From: Streptomyces sp. NBC_00483
Lineage (GTDB): Bacteria; Actinomycetota; Actinomycetes; Streptomycetales; Streptomycetaceae
Length of the DNA: 64,000 nucleotides
Assembly: GCF_036013745.1 (NCBI RefSeq)
Contig: NZ_CP107880.1
Span: 9,052,001-9,116,000, forward strand
Reading direction: 5' to 3'
Part shown: positions 21,300 through 29,399 of the stretch, in pieces
Numbering within the stretch: the stretch's first letter is position 1
Layout: each line of letters opens with the position of its first letter
The notes under the pieces: model-generated
What the model was told of the DNA's origin: nothing
The model's input: the letters and a program-made list of their open reading frames with translations, nothing else
The model's database searches: none
Translations under genes and position numbers: made by a program

Positions 21300-22646
21300 T
21301 CAACCCGTGAAGCGCGCCGCCGCCCGGCTGTTGTGGAGGTACTGCGCCCGCCCGTCCGCGTCCTTGCCGATCAGGACGAAAACCTCGTGTCGCCCCGCGC
21401 GTTCCTCGACGGTGATCAGTCGGTCGGGGCCGAGGCCGACCAACTGCTGGGTGATGCTGTCCTTGCCGAGCAACACCCTGGCCTCGCTGGTGCGCGGCGT
21501 GGTGGTCAGTGACGTGGTGCCGTCGTCGTGGACGGTGAGGTCGAAATCGAGCAACGTGGAGCGGTACGTGCCGGTGGCGCGGTGCGCGTCGACCGGTGCC
21601 GGCTGCTCGGGGACCCGGGGCAGGGCGGGCAGCCGTGCGTCGGCGAGTTCGCCGAGCAGGTGACCGCCGAGGTCCTGGAAGAGCGCCGCCGCGTCGCCGC
21701 CGTTGGTGAGCACGGCGACGGCGACGCCCGCCTCCGGCACGACCCGCAAGAACGCGTACTGTCCGATCGTGCCGCCGTCGTGGCCGATCATGGAACGCTC
21801 GGGCTGGTCGTACAGCATCCAGCCGAGCCCCCAGCGGTCGCCCAGCGCCCCCAGGGGTGGCGCTGTCACCTGCGTCTCGCGCATCACATCGAACGCGCGC
21901 TCATCCAGGTGGAGTTGGACGAACCCGAGCAGGCTGCGCGCCGGCATCGCAAGTGCGGCGCCGGCCGGGGCGGTGGAGGGCGGCAGCCCGTAGACCGGCG
22001 CGGGCTGCGAGTCGGGGCCGAGGTGGCCGATGGCGGGCAGTTCCAGGATGGCCTCGCCGACATGGGTCGCCACGTGGGCGAGGCCGAGGGGCGCGATCAG
22101 GTGCTCGCGCAGCGCCGCGTTGAAGGTCTGCTCGCGCAGCACCTCGACGAGGCGGCCGAGGACGACGTAGCCGCTGTTGCAGTACGAGAACTGTTCGCCC
22201 GGCGGGTACAGCTGCTCGGCGTCGGCCAGGGTGGGCAGATAGCGCTCGATCGCGTCGTCGTTCGCGCCCGTGTCGGTGAACCGGTCGCCTTCGACTCCCG
22301 AGGTGTGGCAGAGCAGTTGGCGGACGGTGACGCTGGCGGCTGCGTGCTCGTCGGCCAGGGCGAACTCCGGCAGGTACTGCCGCACCGGGCGGTCCAGGTC
22401 GAGCCGACCCTCGTTCGCCAGCTGCTGGATCAGGGTCGCCGTCCAGACCTTGGTGATCGACCCGATCTGGAAGACCGCGTCCGGGGTGACGGGCACCCCG
22501 GTGGCCCTGTTCACGACACCGGCGGCCGCGTCCACCACCTCGCCGTCCACGAGCACGGCGACCTGGGCGCCGGGCACCTTGTGCACGGCTGTCAGCTTGG
22601 GCAGATGCTCCGCGATCCAGGCCTGAGCGGTGGACGCTCGTGACAT
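21300..22646 (-). CDS. Serine hydrolase, class C beta-lactamase/PBP4* fold
   Basis: 448 residues from ATG 22646, with GGGAG upstream; an in-frame ATG at 22673 is less likely. Catalytic motifs: SITK (SxxK, about residue 66), YCN (Tyr-x-Asn, about 155) and HDGG in the third-motif position (about 293). The C-terminal 110 residues form an extra beta-rich domain as in ClbP/EstB-like esterases and peptidases. No signal peptide is seen, so it is probably cytoplasmic. Activity could be esterase, D-aminopeptidase or beta-lactamase-like; resistance should not be assumed. Confidence 0.9.
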   Translation of the reverse strand: MSRASTAQAWIAEHLPKLTAVHKVPGAQVAVLVDGEVVDAAAGVVNRATGVPVTPDAVFQIGSITKVWTATLIQQLANEGRLDLDRPVRQYLPEFALADEHAAASVTVRQLLCHTSGVEGDRFTDTGANDDAIERYLPTLADAEQLYPPGEQFSYCNSGYVVLGRLVEVLREQTFNAALREHLIAPLGLAHVATHVGEAILELPAIGHLGPDSQPAPVYGLPPSTAPAGAALAMPARSLLGFVQLHLDERAFDVMRETQVTAPPLGALGDRWGLGWMLYDQPERSMIGHDGGTIGQYAFLRVVPEAGVAVAVLTNGGDAAALFQDLGGHLLGELADARLPALPRVPEQPAPVDAHRATGTYRSTLLDFDLTVHDDGTTSLTTTPRTSEARVLLGKDSITQQLVGLGPDRLITVEERAGRHEVFVLIGKDADGRAQYLHNSRAAARFTG

Positions 22647-22769
22647 GACTTCTCCCTCGTGGCGCGTGCTCATGGGCGCAGGCTCGTTGGCGCACGTCAG
22701 TCAGCCAATGGTGCTACCAGGCCCGGCGTTTCGGAACAAGGCGGTGCCGGGCGCCGGTCGCGGGCGGGT

Positions 22770-23306
22770 TCAGAGGCCGAGGCCCGCGTGGGCGAGGGCC
22801 TGTTTGAGGAGGGCGCCGTGGCCGCCGGGCATCTCGTCCTGCATGGCCGACGAGACCGCGTCCTCGGGGCTGAACCAGACCAGGTCGAGCGCGTCCTGCC
22901 GGGGCTGGCAGTCCCCGGCCACTGGAACGATGTAGGCCAGCGAGACCGCGTGCTGGCGCGGGTCGTGGTACGGCGTGACGCCTTGCGTCGGGAAGTACTC
23001 GGCGACGGTGAACGGTTGCAGGGAGGCCGGCACCCGGGGCAGCGCCACCGGGCCGAGATCCTTTTCGAGGTGGCGCAGGAGGGCGTCGCGGACCCGTTCG
23101 TGATGCAGCACGCGGCCGGAGACCAGCGTGCGGCTCACGTTGCCGTCGGGGCCGATGCGGAGCAGCAGTCCTACGCTGGTCACCTCGCCGCTGTCCGCGA
23201 CGCGCACCGGCACGGCTTCGACGTAGAGGATCGGCATGCGGGCACGGACCAGCTCCAGCTCGTCGGAGGCCAGCCACCCGGGCGTTGTCTCTGTCATGTC
23301 GGGCAT
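22770..23306 (-). CDS. DUF4916 Nudix-like protein
   Basis: 178 residues. LVSGRVLHHERVRDALLRHL and YFPTQGVTPYHDPRQHAVSLAY match the actinobacterial DUF4916 (Nudix-fold) family as I recall it. A full GX5EX7REUXEEXGU Nudix box is not evident, so hydrolase activity is uncertain. ATG 23306 (MPDM) or ATG 23297 (MTET) could be the start. It lies in a same-strand row with the kinase-like and lipoprotein genes. Confidence 0.8.
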   Translation of the reverse strand: MPDMTETTPGWLASDELELVRARMPILYVEAVPVRVADSGEVTSVGLLLRIGPDGNVSRTLVSGRVLHHERVRDALLRHLEKDLGPVALPRVPASLQPFTVAEYFPTQGVTPYHDPRQHAVSLAYIVPVAGDCQPRQDALDLVWFSPEDAVSSAMQDEMPGGHGALLKQALAHAGLGL

Positions 23307-23396
23307 GGCGTGATCATATTTCAGCGGCTCCGGTCTGTGGCCGAATTGGACCCGTCCGGGCCTCGCCGATCCGACACGCGCCGAACGGCGGGGGAG

Positions 23397-23921
23397 TCAG
23401 CCGAGCGACAGCCACCGGTGCACGGCCCACTCCCGCCACCCCGCCCACCCGGGCGGCGGGCCGTCGATCCGCCGGCCCTCGAGCTCCGCCGCGTCGGGCT
23501 CTTCGAACAGCGACCTCCAGCGCAGGAGTTCCGCCTCGCTCATGGGGAAGGTCTGGTCCGGGGTGGTCGCCTGGCGATGGGCGATGCGGGCGCGCTGGGT
23601 GTCGTGGTCCACCGGCACGTACACCAGGTGGCAGGACGCGCCCTCGGATGTCACCAGCGAGCGGATCGCGGATCGCTCGTCACGGGACCAGCAGCCGAAA
23701 TCCAGCACGACATCGGTGCCAACCCGCAGTGCCTCCAGGGCCAGCCACAGCAGGCGCCCCTCCAGCACGTCCCGCTTTCCGTCAGCGTCCGGCTCGCCGA
23801 ACAGCGGAATCATCCACTCGTCCGGCGTCAGTCGAAGGGCCCCGTGCTCCTCGGCCAGTTGCCGGGCCCGCGTGGTCTTGCCGGCCCCGGGCAGGCCGAC
23901 CGTCAGGAACAACTTGGTCAT
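23397..23921 (-). CDS. P-loop kinase-like ATPase
   Basis: 174 residues from ATG 23921. Walker A GLPGAGKTT at residues 9-17. Further features are TPDEWM, DVVLDFGCWSRDERSAIR (Walker-B-like) and an arginine-rich lid (QRARIAHRQ), typical of the AAA_33/zeta-toxin-like small kinases. The substrate may be an antibiotic, nucleotide or small metabolite. No antitoxin partner is adjacent. Confidence 0.85.
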   Translation of the reverse strand: MTKLFLTVGLPGAGKTTRARQLAEEHGALRLTPDEWMIPLFGEPDADGKRDVLEGRLLWLALEALRVGTDVVLDFGCWSRDERSAIRSLVTSEGASCHLVYVPVDHDTQRARIAHRQATTPDQTFPMSEAELLRWRSLFEEPDAAELEGRRIDGPPPGWAGWREWAVHRWLSLG

Positions 23922-23973
23922 GCCTGAAGGATGGCCGCACGGGTCGAGGAGATGCACGGACGCGCCGACGGTC

Positions 23974-24615
23974 CTACTTGGCGGTGTGCGTCGGGTAGAC
24001 CTGGACGTCGGTGTAGGCGCCCTTGATGTCTCCCGCGCCCGCGGGCCAGTCCAGGGTCACGGAGTGGGTCTCGTTCGGGGGCGTCACCACGATGTTGGTC
24101 GGGGACGAGAGGCTCTCACCGGAGCTGTCGATGTCGTAGGAGAGGTTGAAGATCGCGGAGTCGCCCGGCTTCAGGGTGGTGACACGCGGTTCGGCGTGGC
24201 CGCGCTCGATGGGGTTCGAGGTGTTGTCCTTGTCCTTGATGTCGACGCCCGCGAAGCCCGTCGCCGAGCAGGTGGTCGAACCCCGGTTGACCATGGAGAT
24301 GTCGATCCGGCCCGAGGTCTCGTCGGGCGCGGCGTCCACGGCGTTGATGGCCAGGTCCTCCGTCTTGCAGAAGGTGGCCTTGGTGCCGGACTGCGTCCCG
24401 CTGTTCGCGGCGCCGGCCTTGACCTCGGTGTCGCTGCCGGAGCCCGCCTTCGCGTCGCCGGCCTCCGACTTCGAGCCGCTGTCGGAGGACGAGGACGAAG
24501 AAGTGGCCGAGGAGTCCTTGGCGGAGGCGTCGGAGTCACCGCCGCCGCAGGCGGTGAGCGAGAGGGTGGCGGCGACGCCGATGGCGGCGAAAGCGGAGAT
24601 GCGGGTGTACTTCAT
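23974..24615 (-). CDS. DUF4232-type lipoprotein
   Basis: 213 residues. The signal peptide MKYTRISAFAAIGVAATLSLTACGGG has lipobox LTAC at Cys 23 (quoted in part; hydrophobic core residues 8-20). A Ser/Asp-rich spacer of about 50 residues follows, then a DUF4232 domain with conserved Cys (ATFCKTEDL, TTCSATGFAG). It is a surface-anchored protein of unknown function, common and multicopy in Streptomyces. Confidence 0.88.
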   Translation of the reverse strand: MKYTRISAFAAIGVAATLSLTACGGGDSDASAKDSSATSSSSSSDSGSKSEAGDAKAGSGSDTEVKAGAANSGTQSGTKATFCKTEDLAINAVDAAPDETSGRIDISMVNRGSTTCSATGFAGVDIKDKDNTSNPIERGHAEPRVTTLKPGDSAIFNLSYDIDSSGESLSSPTNIVVTPPNETHSVTLDWPAGAGDIKGAYTDVQVYPTHTAK

Positions 24616-24805
24616 GGGGTTCCCCCGTGGGTGGCTCGGTGTGTGCGGTCTGAAGTATTTGTATCCCGCACCGAGTTACAGGCAGTGCTTCGGGGTGTCT
24701 TCGTTCTGTCACAGGCGTATCGAGTAAGGGCAGGTGGCAGCCCGACCGGCCGGTCCCGTAGGTACCTCGGGGCCGGCCGGTGGAACGTCGCTCAGCGGAC
24801 GTGCT

Positions 24806-24844
24806 CAGGTGTCTCGTTCAGGTGTCTCGTTCAGGTGTCTCGCT
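24806..24844. repeat. Three tandem copies of a 13-bp unit
   Basis: CAGGTGTCTCGTT at 24806-24818 and 24819-24831, then CAGGTGTCTCGCT at 24832-24844; further CTCAG-ending pentamers follow to 24886. It lies just downstream of the betaine methyltransferase gene (read leftward), in the 267-base stretch before the lipoprotein start, which otherwise shows nothing beyond a plausible promoter. Confidence 0.8.
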
Positions 24845-24882
24845 CAGCACTACCGCTCAGCCGTACAGCTCAGCCGCACCGC

Positions 24883-26535
24883 TCAGTCATCGCCACCGAG
24901 CCTGAAGTGGAAGATGCCCCACGTGAGATGGGTGTCGCGGCCACCGTTGACCCAGTGGCCGAGTCCCGTCTTCATCTGGGAGAGGTAGTCGTGGCTGATC
25001 CTTCTGGCCAGCCCCTCGGCCTCCAGACGCTCGGTCTCCTCGAGGACCCGCGTGTAATGGTTCACCAACTGCTCGCGGTGCTCCTCGAAACCGCCGTCGA
25101 CGGCGGTGAACCCGAGCCGCTTCAGTTCGCGCGTGTAGAAGCCGGGCGAGCCCATGTCGTCCAGGTGGATCCGGTCGAGAATCGGCTGCAGCACGTCGGC
25201 GCGGCCGCCCTCCGTCGCCGCCATCGGGTCGGTGAAGATGAGTTGGCCGCCGGGCCGCAGCACCCGGGCGATCTCCTTGAGGACCTGCTCCCGGTTCCCG
25301 CTGTGCAGGAAGGCGTCCTGGGACCAGACGACATCGACCTGGTCGGCCGGGTACGGGATGTCCTCGAAGGACCCGTCCACGACCTCGATCCTGTCGGTGA
25401 GCCCGCGGGCCGAGTTCAGCTGCTTGTGGCGCTGGTTCTCCACCTCGCTGAGGTTGAGGGCCAGGACCCGGCAGCCGTACGTCTCCGCGAGGTACCGGGC
25501 CGAACCGCCGAAGCCGGAACCGAGATCGAGTACGACGGAGTCCCGGGTCAGCCCGAGCTTCGACGCCATCTGTTCGACGGTCCGCCGGCTGGCGTCCGCG
25601 ATGGGCTCGTCGGCGCTCTCGTACAGGCCGATGTGGATGTCCTCGCCGCCCCACACCGTGGAGTAGAAGGTGTCGGCGTCGGGCGAGTTGTAGTAGCTGC
25701 GGGCGGTGCCGACCGCGCCCTTGTACTGCTCCTCTCCCTCGGTCCTGTACTCCTTCTCCGCGACATGGATGAAGAAGTCCGGCTGCTCACGACGGTAGGT
25801 GTGCTGGAAGTCGCCGTAGGTCTCGATGCGCTGGAAACCGACGTCCGACATCAGCTTCCGCGTGTAGTCCTTCCGGAGCGGAAACATGTTGAGGTAGTAC
25901 ATCGAGCTGTCCGGGAAGCTGTACCGCATGCGGCACAGTCCCTCGTCGACGTACTCCGGCTCCACGATGACGTCTTCACCGCAGTAGTAGTAGCGGTGCT
26001 TGCTCGTGTACCCGTCGTCCAGCATCGCGTCGTAATTGCGCTGATCCAGGATGAGAATTCCGTCGTGCTTGAGCATCGCGTAGAACTCGGCCAGCGCCTT
26101 GCGCCGGTCGCGTTCCGAGAAGAGATGCGTGAAGGAGTTGCCGAGACAGACGATGGCGTCGTACTCCCCGTGGACGTCACGGTTGAGCCATCGCCAGTCC
26201 GCCTGAACGACCCGCAGGATGTGGTCTCCCCGCTTCTGGCCGTTCTCGAAGGCCCGCGCCAGCATCTCCGCGCTGCCGTCCGCGCTGACGGTCTCGAATC
26301 CCGCGGACAGGAGCGCCACGGAGTGGAATCCCGTGCCCGTCGCCACATCGAGCACGCTCTTCACCCCCCACTTCCGCAGCAGGTCGATGAAGAAATTTCC
26401 TTCGCTGTCCGCCCTCTTCTCCCAATCTATGAGGGAGTCCCATTTCTCGACGAAGCTGGGGACGTACTCCTCCGTGTAGTGCCCGGTTTCGCGTACTTCG
26501 ACAGGGTTGTCGCCGAACTCTTGGGCCGGTTGCAC
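24883..26535 (-). CDS. Fused glycine/sarcosine and sarcosine/dimethylglycine N-methyltransferase
   Basis: About 550 residues if GTG 26535 is used, which begins just before the conserved GDNPVEVRETGHYTEEYV. The frame stays open upstream to 26646 but without homology or a good ribosome site. The N-half is a GSMT-type methyltransferase: VLDVATGTGFHSVALL for SAM, then DWRWLNRDVHGEYDAIVCLG. The C-half is an SDMT-type methyltransferase with its own SAM loop, VVLDLGSGFGGSARYL. Together they make glycine betaine from glycine by three SAM-dependent steps; fused forms are known from halophilic actinomycetes (Actinopolyspora), whereas other halophiles use two proteins. The likely role is osmoprotection. 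Confidence 0.88.
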   Translation of the reverse strand: MQPAQEFGDNPVEVRETGHYTEEYVPSFVEKWDSLIDWEKRADSEGNFFIDLLRKWGVKSVLDVATGTGFHSVALLSAGFETVSADGSAEMLARAFENGQKRGDHILRVVQADWRWLNRDVHGEYDAIVCLGNSFTHLFSERDRRKALAEFYAMLKHDGILILDQRNYDAMLDDGYTSKHRYYYCGEDVIVEPEYVDEGLCRMRYSFPDSSMYYLNMFPLRKDYTRKLMSDVGFQRIETYGDFQHTYRREQPDFFIHVAEKEYRTEGEEQYKGAVGTARSYYNSPDADTFYSTVWGGEDIHIGLYESADEPIADASRRTVEQMASKLGLTRDSVVLDLGSGFGGSARYLAETYGCRVLALNLSEVENQRHKQLNSARGLTDRIEVVDGSFEDIPYPADQVDVVWSQDAFLHSGNREQVLKEIARVLRPGGQLIFTDPMAATEGGRADVLQPILDRIHLDDMGSPGFYTRELKRLGFTAVDGGFEEHREQLVNHYTRVLEETERLEAEGLARRISHDYLSQMKTGLGHWVNGGRDTHLTWGIFHFRLGGDD

Positions 26536-26975
26536 GATGATGGGGAACCCTTCAGCTAGGAGGAATCTTGCCCTGGCGCGGCAGCCCAAGACGGCACAGA
26601 ACTCCAGCACTCGGGAGCCGCACGGTCTGAGCGCATCGCTGTCCAAGACTGCGCGGTCTCATGCCTCCAAAGTTCGTATACAGGGCCGGGGTTGAGGCAA
26701 ACAGCGGACCTGGCCAGCGCCTCTCCGTTCCAAGATTGTTTGAGGTGGAGAGAGTGAAACCGCCTCGGATAAAGGTCATTCACGGAGGAACCGCCGCGAC
26801 GGCGATAGTCGGCCAGGGCCGGAAACCGCTGCATGGCGGCCCCGCCCGGCGTGCAGAGGTGTTGACGGGCGGTCCACCCTGCGTGAGATCTTGGGCCCCG
26901 TTCAGGACTGTTCGACAAGTCAGAGGCTGTTCGGTATCCCGAACGAAGCCGTAACTCCCGTGAAAGGGGAGGGGC
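26536..26975. other. 440-base divergent intergenic region
   Basis: Lies between the betaine methyltransferase (leftward) and the GH127 gene (rightward) and must hold both promoters. A minus-strand ORF of 36 codons (26662 to 26552) ends 16 bases before the methyltransferase start, but its GGAGG sits only one base from the ATG, so it is doubtful as a leader peptide. I looked for a glycine riboswitch on both strands and found no convincing match. Confidence 0.5.
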
Positions 26976-29351
26976 ATGACGACGTTCGGTGGCCGGTCCA
27001 TACGACGACGTGACTTCATGGCCGCTTCGGCCCTCGGTACCGCCGCCGTGGCGGCCGGCTCCTGGCCGGCGGCCGCCACGGCGCCAGAGCCCGGCACCGG
27101 CGCGGCCCGCGCGCTCGCGTCCCACGCGCTCGCGCAGGGTCTCCCGCCGTACGTCGGCGCGGGCAGCACGGCGCCCGTCCGGCCCTTCCGGCTGAACGAA
27201 GTGGCCCTGGGCAAGGGCCTGTTCCAGGAGAAACGCGACAGGGTGAAGGCGTTCATCCGCGCCTACGACGAGCGGCGCTTCCTCGTGCTGTTCAACAAGG
27301 TCGCGGGCCGGCCCAACCCGCCCGGCGTCGAGGTGCCCGGCGGCTGGGAGGACGGCGGCCTGCTCAGCGGCCACTGGGCAGGCCACTACCTCACGGCCCT
27401 CGCGCAGTCCCATGTCGACCAGGGTGAACAGGTCTACAAGGACAAGCTCGACCGGATGGTGTCCGAACTGGGCGCCTGCCAGGACGCCCTGAAGGGCAAG
27501 ACGGTGCATCCGGGCTACCTGGGCGCACTGCCCGAGGACACCGTGCTGCGCGCGGGCCCGCCCAGGTTCGCCGTGTACGGCAGCGACCCGGACACCAACA
27601 CCTGGGCTTCCTGGTACACCCAGCACAAGATCATGCGCGGCCTCCTCGACGCGTACACCCTCACCGGCAACGAGCAGGCCTTCGAGATCGTCCGGACCAT
27701 GGCGGACTGGGCCCACCTGGCCCTGACACTCGGCGACATCGAACACCCCGACTACAAGGGGCCCGTCACCCGCGACGACCTGAACTACCTGTGGGACACC
27801 TACATCGCGGGGGAGTACGGCGGCGCCAACGAGGTCCTCGCCGAGATCCACGCACTCACCGGCGACGGGCGCCATTTGGAGACCGCCCGGCTCTTCGACA
27901 GCCGCGAGTCCCTCTTCGAGGCCTGCGTCGAGAACCGCGACATCCTCGTCACCACCGACGAGAACCGCCCTGGCCGCAGACGCCCGAACCACCTGCACGC
28001 CAACACGCACGTCCCCAACTTCATCGGCTATCTACGGGTCTTCGAGCAGAACCGGGACGACGACTACCGGCGTGCGGCGGAGAACTTCTTCGGCATGGTC
28101 GTCCCGCACCGGATGTTCGCGCACGGTGGCACCAGCGGGACTGTCCCCGGCAGCAACACCAACCCCGAGGCGTTCCAGAATCGCGACAACATCGCCCACG
28201 CCATCGCCGGAGACGGCGCCGAGTCCTGCACCACGTACAACCTGCTCAAGCTGGCGCGCAATCTCTTCAGCTTCGACCCCGACCCGGCCTACATGGACTA
28301 CTACGAGCGCGGCCTGGTCAACATGGTGCTGGGGCAGCGCGCCGACACGGACCGGACGGACGATCCGCAGCTCGCCTACTTCCAGCCGCTGACCCCGGGC
28401 GCCGCCCGTGAGTACGACAACACCGGAACCTGCTGCGGCGGCAGCGGCCTCGAAGGCGGCACCAAGTACCAGGAGACGGTGTACTTCCGTTCGGCCGACG
28501 ACAAGACCCTGTGGGTCAACCTGTACGTCCCCTCCACCCTGCGCTGGCGGGACCGGGACTTCACGGTCACCCAGACGACCGGCTTCCCGCGCGAACAGCG
28601 CAGCACCCTGAAGATCGACGGCCTCGGCCGGCTGGCCCTCAAGCTGCGCGTCCCCGGCTGGGTGGCCGACACCAAGGACGGCTTTACGGTCTCGGTCAAC
28701 GGGCGCCGCCGCACCGGCCCGCGCCCGAAGCCGGGCAGCTACCTCACGATCGACCGTGACTGGCGCCCCGGCGACACCGTCGAGGTCTCGATGCCGTTCA
28801 CCGTCCGCATCGAGCGCGCCATCGACCGCCCGGAGGTCCAATCGGTCTTCTGGGGACCGCTGTTGATGCCGGTACTCGGCGAGGTGGCCAAGGGCGAATT
28901 CCAGGAGCTGACGCTCTACCGGCACCTGAAGCGCGACGGGAACTACGCCCGGTCGGCGATCACCCCGCGCCGCGGCCAGACCCTCGCCGTCGGCGACCTC
29001 ACACTGCGCCCGCACTACGTCGGCGACCGGCAGCCCCAGTCCGCCTACTTCAAGCGCGTGGAGCCCGAGGTGGTCTTCGGCTCCATCGCCACCGGAGTGC
29101 CCAACCGTAAGCGCGACGACAACCTCCCGGACTACGACGTGCCGGTCGAGGGTGTCACCTCACCCGGCGACGACGGCCTGACCTTCCTCGACGTGGTGTG
29201 GGACGGCGCACCGTTCGCCGAGCACCGCGACTTCGTCCGCCGGGTGGAGCGGACCGCGGACGCATGGGCCGCCGCCGGGCTCTTCACGAAGGGGCAGCGC
29301 GCCACCGTCGTCGAGCACGCGGCCGCGGCGGAGCGGGAGTTGACGCCCTAG
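26976..29351 (+). CDS. Tat-exported GH127/DUF1680 glycosidase
   Basis: 791 residues from ATG 26976, ribosome site AGGGGAGGGG. The twin-arginine signal RRRDFMAASALGTAAVAAGS shows folded export. The body is the alpha/alpha barrel of the DUF1680/GH127 family (HVPNFIGYLRVFE, then a CCGGSGLEGGTKYQE stretch near 485). In characterised GH127 beta-L-arabinofuranosidases a Zn-bound Cys is the nucleophile, and the double Cys here fits. The C-terminus is beta-rich. Likely substrates are plant arabinan or glycoprotein sugars. It converges on the M1 peptidase gene. Confidence 0.9.
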   Translation: MTTFGGRSIRRRDFMAASALGTAAVAAGSWPAAATAPEPGTGAARALASHALAQGLPPYVGAGSTAPVRPFRLNEVALGKGLFQEKRDRVKAFIRAYDERRFLVLFNKVAGRPNPPGVEVPGGWEDGGLLSGHWAGHYLTALAQSHVDQGEQVYKDKLDRMVSELGACQDALKGKTVHPGYLGALPEDTVLRAGPPRFAVYGSDPDTNTWASWYTQHKIMRGLLDAYTLTGNEQAFEIVRTMADWAHLALTLGDIEHPDYKGPVTRDDLNYLWDTYIAGEYGGANEVLAEIHALTGDGRHLETARLFDSRESLFEACVENRDILVTTDENRPGRRRPNHLHANTHVPNFIGYLRVFEQNRDDDYRRAAENFFGMVVPHRMFAHGGTSGTVPGSNTNPEAFQNRDNIAHAIAGDGAESCTTYNLLKLARNLFSFDPDPAYMDYYERGLVNMVLGQRADTDRTDDPQLAYFQPLTPGAAREYDNTGTCCGGSGLEGGTKYQETVYFRSADDKTLWVNLYVPSTLRWRDRDFTVTQTTGFPREQRSTLKIDGLGRLALKLRVPGWVADTKDGFTVSVNGRRRTGPRPKPGSYLTIDRDWRPGDTVEVSMPFTVRIERAIDRPEVQSVFWGPLLMPVLGEVAKGEFQELTLYRHLKRDGNYARSAITPRRGQTLAVGDLTLRPHYVGDRQPQSAYFKRVEPEVVFGSIATGVPNRKRDDNLPDYDVPVEGVTSPGDDGLTFLDVVWDGAPFAEHRDFVRRVERTADAWAAAGLFTKGQRATVVEHAAAAERELTP

Positions 29352-29369
29352 GCTCCTACGACAGTCTCC

Positions 29370-29399
29370 TACGACTACGACTACGACTACGACTACGAC
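29370..29399. repeat. (TACGAC)5 hexamer repeat across a stop codon
   Basis: Five perfect TACGAC units, 29370-29399. They start in the 41-base gap after the GH127 stop and run through the stop codon (CTA at 29393-29395 on the plus strand) of the convergent M1 peptidase gene into its last codons. A change in unit number would leave the reading frame and a stop intact. Confidence 0.85.

Noticed and set aside
23542..26559. 1005-codon plus-strand frame across the kinase, lipoprotein and methyltransferase genes
   Set aside because: Antisense shadow over three well-supported genes, no recognisable domain.
26536..26780. Glycine riboswitch before the betaine methyltransferase
   Set aside because: The conserved glycine-aptamer blocks are not present on either strand; a GGAGAGAG run at about 26747 is not enough.
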